Shown piece after piece: positions 57,762-64,000 of a stretch of DNA of 64,000 nt. The position numbers and the translations under genes were made by a program. The DNA comes from ZC4RG30 sp963812195. Its GTDB lineage: Bacteria > Pseudomonadota > Gammaproteobacteria > Steroidobacterales > Steroidobacteraceae. Position 1 is the stretch's first letter, and each line of letters begins with the position of its first letter. The DNA lies in the NCBI GenBank assembly GCA_963812195.1, contig CAWEUI010000023.1, positions 62,001 through 126,000 of the forward strand. Direction: 5' to 3'. The notes below the pieces were generated by a model. It worked only from the letters and a program-made list of their open reading frames with translations. It was not told where the DNA came from and ran no database searches.

Positions 57762-58674
57762 ACTGCGCGCCGAGCGGCGCGATACCGTGCTGGTGGTGGA
57801 CGACACCCCCGAGTCGCTGGGATTCCTCACCGATACGCTGGATGGCGCCGGCTATACGGTGCTGATAGCCACCGACGGGGAGAGCGCGTTGCGCCTGGTG
57901 GAACAGATCACGCCGGACATGGTGCTGATGGATGCGCGCATGCCGGGCATAGACGGCTTCGAGACCTGCCGGCGCCTGAAGCGCAAGGCACCCCTGGCGC
58001 ATATGCCGGTGATCTTCATGACCGGTCTGGCCGAAACCGAGCACGTGGTGCACGGCCTTGCCGCCGGCGGGGTCGATTACGTCACCAAGCCGATCGTGGT
58101 CCAGGAGCTGCTGGCACGCATGCGCGTACACCTGAACAACGCACGGGTGGCACTGGGCCCGAATGCGGCACTGGATGCCGCCGGACGCTTCCTGCTGGCC
58201 ACTGATCTGGCCGGGCGCATCAAGTGGTGCACACCCAAGGCGCGCGCACTGTTGCGCGAGCTGTTGCCGGGCGATGCCGCGCAGGTTCCCGAACTGCCGC
58301 AGGACGTGCTGCGCCAGATGCTGGCCCTGCGGCATGCCGCCGGCGCGGGCCGCGCGCAGCGCATGCTGGATATCGGCGGCCGCCAGGTCGAATGCGCCAT
58401 GCTCAGTCCGATCGGACCGGACGAACTGCTGTTCCGGCTCAGTGAGAAGCGTGCGGAAGAGGAGGGCGCGGTGCTGCTGCAGCTGGGCGTCACCAGTCGC
58501 GAGTCGCAGGTGCTGCTGTGGCTGTCACGCGGCAAGTCCAATCGCGAGATCGGGGAAATCCTCGGCATCAGCCCGCGCACCGTGAACAAGCACCTGGAGC
58601 AGATCTTCGTGAAGCTCGGCGTCGAGAACCGCGCGTCGGCAGCCGCCCGCGCGGCGCGACTGCTGGCGCAGTGA
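57748..58674 (+). CDS. Response regulator with LuxR-type DNA-binding domain
   Basis: 308 residues. GTG start inside the last 14 bases of the sensor gene. Receiver domain residues 12-130 with DD pair in LVVDDTPE, phospho-acceptor D62 (VLMDARMPG), Thr in IFMTGLAE and Lys in DYVTKPIV. A linker of about 100 residues (RFLLATDLAGRIKWCTPKAR) looks like a reduced PAS domain. The C-terminal helix-turn-helix (about 245-305) reads SRESQVLLWLSRGKSNREIG, ILGISPRTVNKHLEQIFVKL. It is the output of the adjacent hybrid kinase and the likely activator of the porin-urt-ure operon. Ends one base from the convergent ureG. Confidence 0.88.
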   Translation: MKAPELRAERRDTVLVVDDTPESLGFLTDTLDGAGYTVLIATDGESALRLVEQITPDMVLMDARMPGIDGFETCRRLKRKAPLAHMPVIFMTGLAETEHVVHGLAAGGVDYVTKPIVVQELLARMRVHLNNARVALGPNAALDAAGRFLLATDLAGRIKWCTPKARALLRELLPGDAAQVPELPQDVLRQMLALRHAAGAGRAQRMLDIGGRQVECAMLSPIGPDELLFRLSEKRAEEEGAVLLQLGVTSRESQVLLWLSRGKSNREIGEILGISPRTVNKHLEQIFVKLGVENRASAAARAARLLAQ

Positions 58675-59319
58675 TCAGGCGGCCGGCTCGGCCAGCCGGT
58701 CCTTCGTGCGCAGCATGCCCTTGTCGAGGATGAATTCGATGACGGTTTCCAGGCCCTGACCGGTCTTCAGGTTGGTGAACACGAACGGACGCTCGCCGCG
58801 CATCTTGCGGGCATCGCGATCCATCACCTCCAGGGAGGCGCCCACATGCGGCGCCAGATCGATCTTGTTGATGATCAGCAGGTCGGATTTGATGATGCCC
58901 GGGCCGCCTTTGCGCGGAATCTTGTCGCCGGCAGACACATCGATCACGTACAGCGTGAGGTCGGACAGCTCGGGGCTGAAGGTCGCGGCGAGGTTGTCGC
59001 CGCCGCTTTCCACGATCACCAGATCCAGCGCATCGAAGCTGTGCGTCAGCTCGTCGATGGCCGCCAGGTTCATCGACGCGTCTTCGCGGATCGCGGTATG
59101 CGGACAGCCGCCGGTCTCGACGCCGCGGATGCGATCCGGCGTGAGCGCCTCGCTGCGCACCAGGAAGTCGGCGTCTTCGCGCGTGTAGATGTCGTTGGTG
59201 ACCACGGCCATGTTCAGCCGCTCGCGCAACGCCTTGCACAGCCGGTCCACCAGCGCCGTCTTGCCGGAACCCACCGGGCCGCCCACGCCGACTCTCAACA
59301 CATCGTACGCCTGCATCAA
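58675..59319 (-). CDS. ureG: Urease accessory protein UreG
   Basis: 214-residue SIMIBI-class GTPase that powers nickel insertion into urease. P-loop GVGGPVGSGKTALVDRL, NDIYTREDADFLVR, the CPH metal site in VETGGCPHTAIREDASMN, IVESGGDNLAATFSPEL, GDKIPRKGGPGIIKSDLLI and NKIDLAPHVGA. It is on the same strand as the other ure genes but 11 kb of coordinates from ureC and separated from them by the divergent sensor-regulator pair, so it needs its own promoter in 59320-59457. Confidence 0.96.
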   Translation of the reverse strand: MMQAYDVLRVGVGGPVGSGKTALVDRLCKALRERLNMAVVTNDIYTREDADFLVRSEALTPDRIRGVETGGCPHTAIREDASMNLAAIDELTHSFDALDLVIVESGGDNLAATFSPELSDLTLYVIDVSAGDKIPRKGGPGIIKSDLLIINKIDLAPHVGASLEVMDRDARKMRGERPFVFTNLKTGQGLETVIEFILDKGMLRTKDRLAEPAA

Positions 59320-59457
59320 CGAAACTCCTGGTCGGGAAAGGCGGGTTGCCGGGAAAGCCTATCCCAAGGCAATGCGGCGTTGAAAGCGCGCGCCGACCCG
59401 GGTCCGGTACAAATACCTAGCCCGGCGCTACGTGGCCCGGTATAGCATGCAGTCCCA

Positions 59458-60858
59458 ATGAATCGTGAAGTTGGCGGGGACAACGGTCGGCACGGCATGC
59501 AACTGGACTTCCTGGGCGCGGCCGGCACGGTGACCGGCTCGAAGAGCCTGCTCACGAATGGCGGTCACCGCCTGCTCATCGACTGTGGCCTGTTCCAGGG
59601 CTACAAGAACCTGCGTCTGCTGAACTGGGAGGCGCAGGCCTTCGACGTGGCGAAGTTGCCGGCGGTGGTGCTCACGCATGCGCATCTGGATCACTCCGGT
59701 GCGTTGCCGCTGCTGGCAAAGCAGGGCTTTCGCGGCAGGATCTTCGCGACGCCTTCCACCATCGACACCTGCGGCGTGCTGCTGCCCGACAGCGGGCGGC
59801 TGCAGGAGGAGGATGCCGAGTATCTGGGCCGGCACCACCGTTCCCGCCACGCGAAGCCGCAGCCGCTGTACACCGAGGAAGATGCGCACAAGGCGTTGCG
59901 ACTGTTCGAGCCGATACCCTTCGACACGCCCCGTGAGCTGCCGGGCGGATTCCAGGTGCAGCTGCGGCCCGCCGGCCACATCCTGGGCGCGGCTTCCGTG
60001 CAAATCACCGCGGGCGGTACCACCGTACTGTTTTCCGGCGACCTGGGCCGTCCGGATGACCTGCTGATGCGCGCACCCACGCCGCCCGGCGCGGTGGATT
60101 ACGTGATCATGGAATCCACATACGGGGACCGGCTGCACGGCGATGCCGACCCCGTGGCGATGCTGGGCGACATCATCCGCCGGGTGCACGCGCGGGCCGG
60201 CACGGTGATCATTCCCGCATTCGCCGTGGGCCGCGCGCAGGCGCTGCTGTATGCCATTTACACCCTGAAGAAGGCGCACCGGATACCGGACATTCCCGTG
60301 TACCTGAACAGTCCGATGGCGATCGACATGACCGAGATCTACCGCCGCCATGTTGCCGAGCACCGGCTGTCGCGCGAGCAGAGCGAGGGCATGTGTCACG
60401 TGGCGCAGATGGTGCACACGGCCGAGGAGTCGCGGGCGCTGAACGCGCGCCACGAGCCGTCCATCATCATCGCCGGCAGCGGCATGGCCACCGGGGGCAG
60501 GGTGCTGCATCACCTGAAGGCCATGGCTCCGGATTCGCGCAATGCCATCGTGTTCGCCGGCTTTCAGGCCGGCGGTACGCGCGGTGCGCGCATGCTGGCC
60601 GGCGAGCGGCGCATCCGTATTCACGGCGAGCAGGTGGACATCAACGCCGAAGTGCTGTCGCTGCCGGGCATGTCGGCCCATGCGGATGCGAACCAGCTCA
60701 TGGCCTGGCTCAGTACCGCGCGGTCCCCGCCCCGACGCGTCTTCCTGAATCATGGCGAACCGGGCCCGGCCGACGCATTGCGCCAGCGCATCGAACGCGA
60801 ACTGGGCTGGGAGGCGCTCGTGCCGCGTCTGGGCCAGCGCGTGGAGATCGGCACATGA
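59458..60858 (+). CDS. MBL-fold beta-CASP nuclease (RNA-processing exonuclease family)
   Basis: 466-residue metallo-beta-lactamase-fold protein. Motif 2 THAHLDHSGALPLL, motif 3 PAGHILGAASVQI, motif 4 FSGDLGRPDD, then the beta-CASP insert with ESTYGDRLH, PAFAVGRAQALLYAI, YLNSPMAIDMT and C-terminal motifs A-C (GSGMATGGRVLHHL, GFQAGGTRGARMLAG, LPGMSAHADANQLM, FLNHGEPGPADALR). This is the CPSF-73/RNase J-related exo/endoribonuclease type, zinc-dependent. The start may instead be ATG 59497 (MQLDFLGAAG). Its stop overlaps the next start (ATGA), first gene of a three-gene operon with a nucleoside-monophosphate phosphorylase and a PRPP synthetase-like gene. Confidence 0.87.
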   Translation: MNREVGGDNGRHGMQLDFLGAAGTVTGSKSLLTNGGHRLLIDCGLFQGYKNLRLLNWEAQAFDVAKLPAVVLTHAHLDHSGALPLLAKQGFRGRIFATPSTIDTCGVLLPDSGRLQEEDAEYLGRHHRSRHAKPQPLYTEEDAHKALRLFEPIPFDTPRELPGGFQVQLRPAGHILGAASVQITAGGTTVLFSGDLGRPDDLLMRAPTPPGAVDYVIMESTYGDRLHGDADPVAMLGDIIRRVHARAGTVIIPAFAVGRAQALLYAIYTLKKAHRIPDIPVYLNSPMAIDMTEIYRRHVAEHRLSREQSEGMCHVAQMVHTAEESRALNARHEPSIIIAGSGMATGGRVLHHLKAMAPDSRNAIVFAGFQAGGTRGARMLAGERRIRIHGEQVDINAEVLSLPGMSAHADANQLMAWLSTARSPPRRVFLNHGEPGPADALRQRIERELGWEALVPRLGQRVEIGT

Positions 60859-62363
60859 GCGAGGAGTTCCTGAAGCTGCGGTTGCTGGGTATCGATACGC
60901 AGCAGGAACACACCGTGTACATGCGCCGGGACTGCCATGTGTGCCGCGCGGAAGGATTCGATTCGCTGGCCCGCGTAGAGGTGGAACTCGACGGCCGGCA
61001 TCTGGTGGCCACCCTCAACGTCGTCGAAGGCGCGCTGCTGGGCGCCGGCGAGGCCGGACTGTCGCAGCGGGCCGCGCAGGAACTGGGCGGGCGAGATGGC
61101 GATCGGGTCGTGGTGCGCCATGCGCCCACGCTGGATTCCCTGAGCGCATTGCGCGCCAAGATCTACGGGCACCGCCTGGGCTACCCGGCACTGCAGTCCA
61201 TCATCACGGACGTCGTGGAAGGGCATTACGCGGATGTGCACATCGCGGCATTCCTCAGTGCCTGCGCCGGCGGCCGGATGGACCGGCACGAGACCACCGA
61301 GCTGACCCGCGCCATGGTGGATGCCGGCGAGGTGATCGACTGGGGCCGGCCGATGGTGCTGGACAAGCACTGCGTCGGTGGCCTGCCCGGAAACCGCACC
61401 ACACCCATCGTCGTGGCGATCGTGGCCGCCGCCGGGCACCTGATACCCAAGACCTCCTCGCGTGCGATCACTTCGCCGGCCGGCACCGCCGACGTGCTGG
61501 AGACCATCACCCGGGTGGAGCTGGACGTGGCCAACATGCGCCGCGTGGTCGAACAGGAAGGTGCCTGCCTGGTGTGGGGCGGGGCGCTCACGCTCAGCCC
61601 TGCCGACGACGTGCTGATCCGGGTCGAACGGCCCCTGGACCTGGACAGCGACGCCCAGCTGGTGGCTTCCGTGTTGTCGAAGAAGATCGCCGCCGGGGCC
61701 ACGCATACCGTGATCGACATTCCCGTCGGTCCCAGCGCCAAGCTGCGCAGCGAGCACGACGCGGCACATCTGCAGGAGCTGCTGCAAAGCGTGGCCACGG
61801 CCTGCAATCTCAAACTGCGCGTCTTGCGCACCGACGGCACGCAACCGGTCGGGCGCGGCATCGGGCCGGCACTGGAGGCTCATGATGTGCTGGCAGTGCT
61901 ACGCGGGGAGGCCACCGCGCCAGAGGATCTGAAGGAGCGCGCGCTGGCACTGGCCGCCGCGTTGCTGGAAATCGGTGGCAACCTGGACCCCGGGCAGGCC
62001 CACGACAAGGCCGTGCAGCTGCTGGACAGCGGTGCGGCCTGGAAGAAATTCCAGGGCATCTGCGCGGCTCAGGGCGGCTTGCGCGAGCCCGGTGTGGCCA
62101 CGCTGCGCCGGCCCATCACGGCCGACCAGGCCGGCAATGTCGCGGCCATCGACTGCCGCCGTCTGGCGCGGGCCGCGAAACTGGCCGGTGCGCCGACCAT
62201 GGCAACGGCCGGACTGGAGCTGCACGTGAAGCTCGGCGATCGGGTGGAACGCGGGCAGACGCTGTTCACCATGCATGCCGATGCCCCCGGCGAACTCGAG
62301 TACGCCCTGCAATACGTGGCCAGGCACCCTGCCGTCTACCTCACCGATGAGTTGTCCGCGTGA
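60855..62363 (+). CDS. AMP phosphorylase / thymidine phosphorylase family protein (archaeal type)
   Basis: 502 residues, longer than bacterial DeoA (about 440) because of an N-terminal domain of about 85 residues, as in archaeal AMP phosphorylase. The core has GGRMDRHETTELTRAMVDAG, LDKHCVGGLPGNRTTPIVVA and the phosphate-binding IPKTSSRAITSPAGTADVLE, which resemble archaeal AMP phosphorylase more than DeoA (KMSGRGLGHTGGT type). AMP phosphorylase converts NMP and phosphate to base and ribose 1,5-bisphosphate. The lipoyl-like C-terminal domain is seen in GLELHVKLGDRVERGQTLFT. Overlaps with both neighbours are 4 bases. Thymidine phosphorylase activity is the conservative annotation; NMP use is inferred. 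Confidence 0.82.
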   Translation: MSEEFLKLRLLGIDTQQEHTVYMRRDCHVCRAEGFDSLARVEVELDGRHLVATLNVVEGALLGAGEAGLSQRAAQELGGRDGDRVVVRHAPTLDSLSALRAKIYGHRLGYPALQSIITDVVEGHYADVHIAAFLSACAGGRMDRHETTELTRAMVDAGEVIDWGRPMVLDKHCVGGLPGNRTTPIVVAIVAAAGHLIPKTSSRAITSPAGTADVLETITRVELDVANMRRVVEQEGACLVWGGALTLSPADDVLIRVERPLDLDSDAQLVASVLSKKIAAGATHTVIDIPVGPSAKLRSEHDAAHLQELLQSVATACNLKLRVLRTDGTQPVGRGIGPALEAHDVLAVLRGEATAPEDLKERALALAAALLEIGGNLDPGQAHDKAVQLLDSGAAWKKFQGICAAQGGLREPGVATLRRPITADQAGNVAAIDCRRLARAAKLAGAPTMATAGLELHVKLGDRVERGQTLFTMHADAPGELEYALQYVARHPAVYLTDELSA

Positions 62364-63271
62364 GCGCGCTGCTGCTGGCCATGCCGGGCAACGAACGCAT
62401 GGCCGATGCGCTGTGCAGAACCCTGTCGGCGCAGGCCTGTCCGCTGCTCGTGCGGCGTTTCCCCGATGGCGAGTCCTATGTGCGGATCACCGGGGAGGTG
62501 GCCGGCCGGCACCTGATCATCCTGTGCACACTGGACCGGCCGGATGAGAAATTGCCGCCGTTGCTGCTGCTGGCCGGCGCCGCGCGCGAGGCCGGTGCGG
62601 CCAGTGTCGGGCTGGTGGCGCCATATCTGGCCTACATGCGCCAGGACCGGCGCTTCCATGATGGCGAGGCCACCAGCGCGCGTCATGTGGCCGGATGGAT
62701 TTCCAAGCAGATCGACTGGCTGGTCACGGTCGATCCGCACCTGCATCGGATCAAGGCGCTGTCCGAGGTCTACACCGTCCCGAATCGTGTGGTGCACGCC
62801 GCCGGCGCCATCGCGCAGTGGATTCGCGCCAACGTGCCCAAACCACTGCTGCTGGGACCCGACGAGGAAAGCGGCCAGTGGGTATCGGACATTGCCCGGC
62901 AGGTGGGGGCGCCCTTCGAGGTGCTGACCAAGCTGCGCCGCGGCGACCGCGACGTCGCGGTGTCCATGCCGCAGGTCCAGGGCTGGCAGGACCGCGCGCC
63001 AGTGCTGGTGGATGACATCGTGTCCACGGCCCGCACGATGATCGAAGCGGTTCGGCGCGTACATGAGTGCGGTCTGCCGGAGCCGACCTGCATCGCCGTG
63101 CACGCGATATTCGCGGATGATTCCCTGGCGCAATTGCGCAGCGCCGGCGCCGCACGCGTGGTCAGCGCCGACACCATCGCACATGCAACCAACGGCATCT
63201 GTCTGGCCGAACCGCTTGCCCAGGGCATACGGGCGCTGTGTCCGGTCTGGCAGGGGGCCACGGCGTCCTGA
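62360..63271 (+). CDS. Ribose-phosphate pyrophosphokinase-like protein (second, divergent Prs)
   Basis: 303 residues of the PRPP-synthetase family with tandem phosphoribosyltransferase-like folds. Start region RRFPDGESYVRI, flexible-loop area YLAYMRQDRRFHDGEATSAR, the VDPHLHRI segment in place of the VDLHxxQIQGFF of standard Prs, GPDEESGQWV, KLRRGDRDVAV and the PRPP loop VLVDDIVSTARTMIEA. Changes around the ATP/R5P site and the shorter C-terminus mark it as a paralogue of housekeeping Prs, not its replacement. GTG start overlaps the phosphorylase stop. In the operon it could consume a pentose phosphate released downstream of the phosphorylase. Confidence 0.82.
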   Translation: MSALLLAMPGNERMADALCRTLSAQACPLLVRRFPDGESYVRITGEVAGRHLIILCTLDRPDEKLPPLLLLAGAAREAGAASVGLVAPYLAYMRQDRRFHDGEATSARHVAGWISKQIDWLVTVDPHLHRIKALSEVYTVPNRVVHAAGAIAQWIRANVPKPLLLGPDEESGQWVSDIARQVGAPFEVLTKLRRGDRDVAVSMPQVQGWQDRAPVLVDDIVSTARTMIEAVRRVHECGLPEPTCIAVHAIFADDSLAQLRSAGAARVVSADTIAHATNGICLAEPLAQGIRALCPVWQGATAS

Positions 63272-63284
63272 CTGACACCCCGAT

Positions 63285-63316
63285 GCATATGTAATATTAC
63301 ATAATATACATTATGC
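63285..63316. repeat. AT-rich palindromes in a convergent gap
   Basis: The perfect 16-base palindrome TATGTAATATTACATA (63288-63303) lies inside a larger hairpin whose outer arms are GCATATGTA (63285-63293) and TACATTATGC (63307-63316), with one bulged base. The stretch is nearly pure AT in a GC-rich genome and sits in the 66-base gap between two convergent genes. It may be a bidirectional terminator-like hairpin or a protein-binding site; no poly-T run is present. Confidence 0.5.
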
Positions 63317-63337
63317 GAAGTAGGGTCCAAGGAGCGA

Positions 63338-64000
63338 TCAGGCGAAAGCACCCTGCAGCGCCTCGTCCGCTATCGGGATATCCCTGCCGCCAAACTCCAC
63401 GCCACCGTGCTCGCACAACCAGCGCATGGCGCGAGCTGGTTCTTCCGGTGCGCGCAGCTCGGACCGATCCGACGGCAAGACACCTTTGAACAGACCGCTC
63501 TCGCGCGCCGCGGTCTGCATGTCCGTATCGACCACGCCGGGAGAAAACGCCAGCACCAGGATGCCGCGGTCCTTGAGTTCCTCGTGCAGCACCTGGGTCG
63601 CCATGAACAGCCCGGCCTTGGCGATGTTGTACGGCCCCATGTTCGGTATGGCCCGATGCGCGGCGCCGGAGCTGACGTTGATGATGGTGCCGCCGCCGTG
63701 CTCGAGCATGCGGGCCGCGGCATGCCGGGCCCACTGCAACGCACCGAACAGCGTCACGTCGATCATGCGCCGCAGATCCTCGTCGGCCACTGAATGCAAC
63801 GGACCGTTGGGTTCGGCGATGGCGGCGTTGTTGATCAGGATGTCGCAGCCGCCGGCCAGGATGGCGTGCATGCGCGCGGTGTCGCGCAGGTCGCAGGCAA
63901 TGCCTGCAGCATTGCTCGCGCCAAGCTTCGCGCGCGCCGCGGCGATGCCGGCTTCGCTGGTGCCGGTAAAGGTCACGTGGGCACCGGCCCTGGCGAATTC
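63338..64000 (-). CDS. Short-chain dehydrogenase/reductase (partial, runs off the window)
   Basis: The C-terminal about 220 residues of an SDR; the N-terminus with the glycine motif lies beyond base 64000, as the frame is open to the end (EFARAGAHVTFTG). Seen are DILINNAAIAEPNG, the Ser in INVSSGAAHRAIP, catalytic Tyr-Lys in GPYNIAKAGLFMA and the substrate-loop motif FSPGVVDTDMQ. The form resembles 3-oxoacyl-ACP-reductase-like SDRs of unknown substrate. Convergent with the Prs-like gene. Confidence 0.85.
   Translation of the reverse strand, partial: EFARAGAHVTFTGTSEAGIAAARAKLGASNAAGIACDLRDTARMHAILAGGCDILINNAAIAEPNGPLHSVADEDLRRMIDVTLFGALQWARHAAARMLEHGGGTIINVSSGAAHRAIPNMGPYNIAKAGLFMATQVLHEELKDRGILVLAFSPGVVDTDMQTAARESGLFKGVLPSDRSELRAPEEPARAMRWLCEHGGVEFGGRDIPIADEALQGAFA

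Noticed and set aside
60855..62363. Plain bacterial thymidine phosphorylase DeoA
   Set aside because: The chain is about 60 residues longer with an extra N-terminal domain, and the phosphate-binding motif is of the archaeal AMP-phosphorylase kind.

Overview
GC-rich (roughly 65 percent) chromosomal segment of a gammaproteobacterium. Evidence for the group is the gene order: yciB-bolA-ppiC, trpS-scpA-scpB-rluB, yciK-gph-ubiG next to gyrA, and serC...pheA-hisC-aroA-cmk-rpsA-ihfB. No species can be named from the sequence alone; the mix of GlyGly-CTERM peptidase, lignin-aromatic enzymes and TonB receptors suits an environmental aerobe. There is one RNA gene, tRNA-Lys(TTT), and no transposase, integrase, rRNA or CRISPR array.

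Layout. 0-0.9 kb: end of queE, queC and tRNA-Lys. 1.0-9.9 kb: an aromatic-catabolism block built around the protocatechuate 4,5-cleavage pathway of lignin degraders: LigC-type CHMS dehydrogenase, LigJ hydratase, LigK aldolase and a LigW-type 5-carboxyvanillate decarboxylase, with two aldehyde dehydrogenases, an aldo/keto reductase, a Tat-exported tandem EthD-like protein and a small zinc-ribbon protein. The ring-cleavage dioxygenase LigAB, the lactone hydrolase LigI and O-demethylases are not in the window. 9.9-24 kb: housekeeping genes (uppP, a secreted S8 peptidase, DUF192, ppiC-bolA-yciB, a Sua5/YciO protein, trpS-scpAB and a RluB-like protein that lacks the catalytic aspartate, yciK-gph-ubiG, gyrA). 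24-27.2 kb: an iron-uptake pair, a TonB receptor behind a strong Fur box and a PiuC-type hydroxylase. 27.3-36 kb: the serine/aromatic amino acid supraoperon running into cmk, rpsA and ihfB. 36-37.5 kb: a ComEA-like protein and galU. 37.5-42.9 kb: a second, periplasm-facing phenolics block (NTF2-like protein, DUF3237, VAO/p-cresol-methylhydroxylase-type flavoprotein, lipoprotein cytochrome c, Tat protein, tannase/feruloyl esterase).

42.9-59.3 kb is a complete urea-utilisation locus: porin, urea ABC transporter urtABCDE and urease ureDABCEF on the minus strand, ureG on the minus strand further on, and between them a divergently transcribed two-component system. Its sensor is a single 1117-residue protein joining an NCS1-type permease, a cysteine cluster, a histidine kinase and a receiver; its partner is a LuxR-type response regulator. 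A tandem 14-bp repeat in the shared promoter region is a candidate operator. 59.4-63.3 kb is a tightly overlapping three-gene operon: beta-CASP nuclease, AMP-phosphorylase-type enzyme and a PRPP-synthetase-like protein, which together could turn RNA ends into PRPP. A partial SDR gene closes the window.

Quality note: many genes, including ones expected to be essential (trpS, cmk, uppP), are broken by single-base indels while the protein continues perfectly in another frame. The indels are densest in the S8 peptidase, the VAO gene, ureC, urtB and urtA. They look like consensus errors rather than gene decay, and affected genes are given over their whole span.
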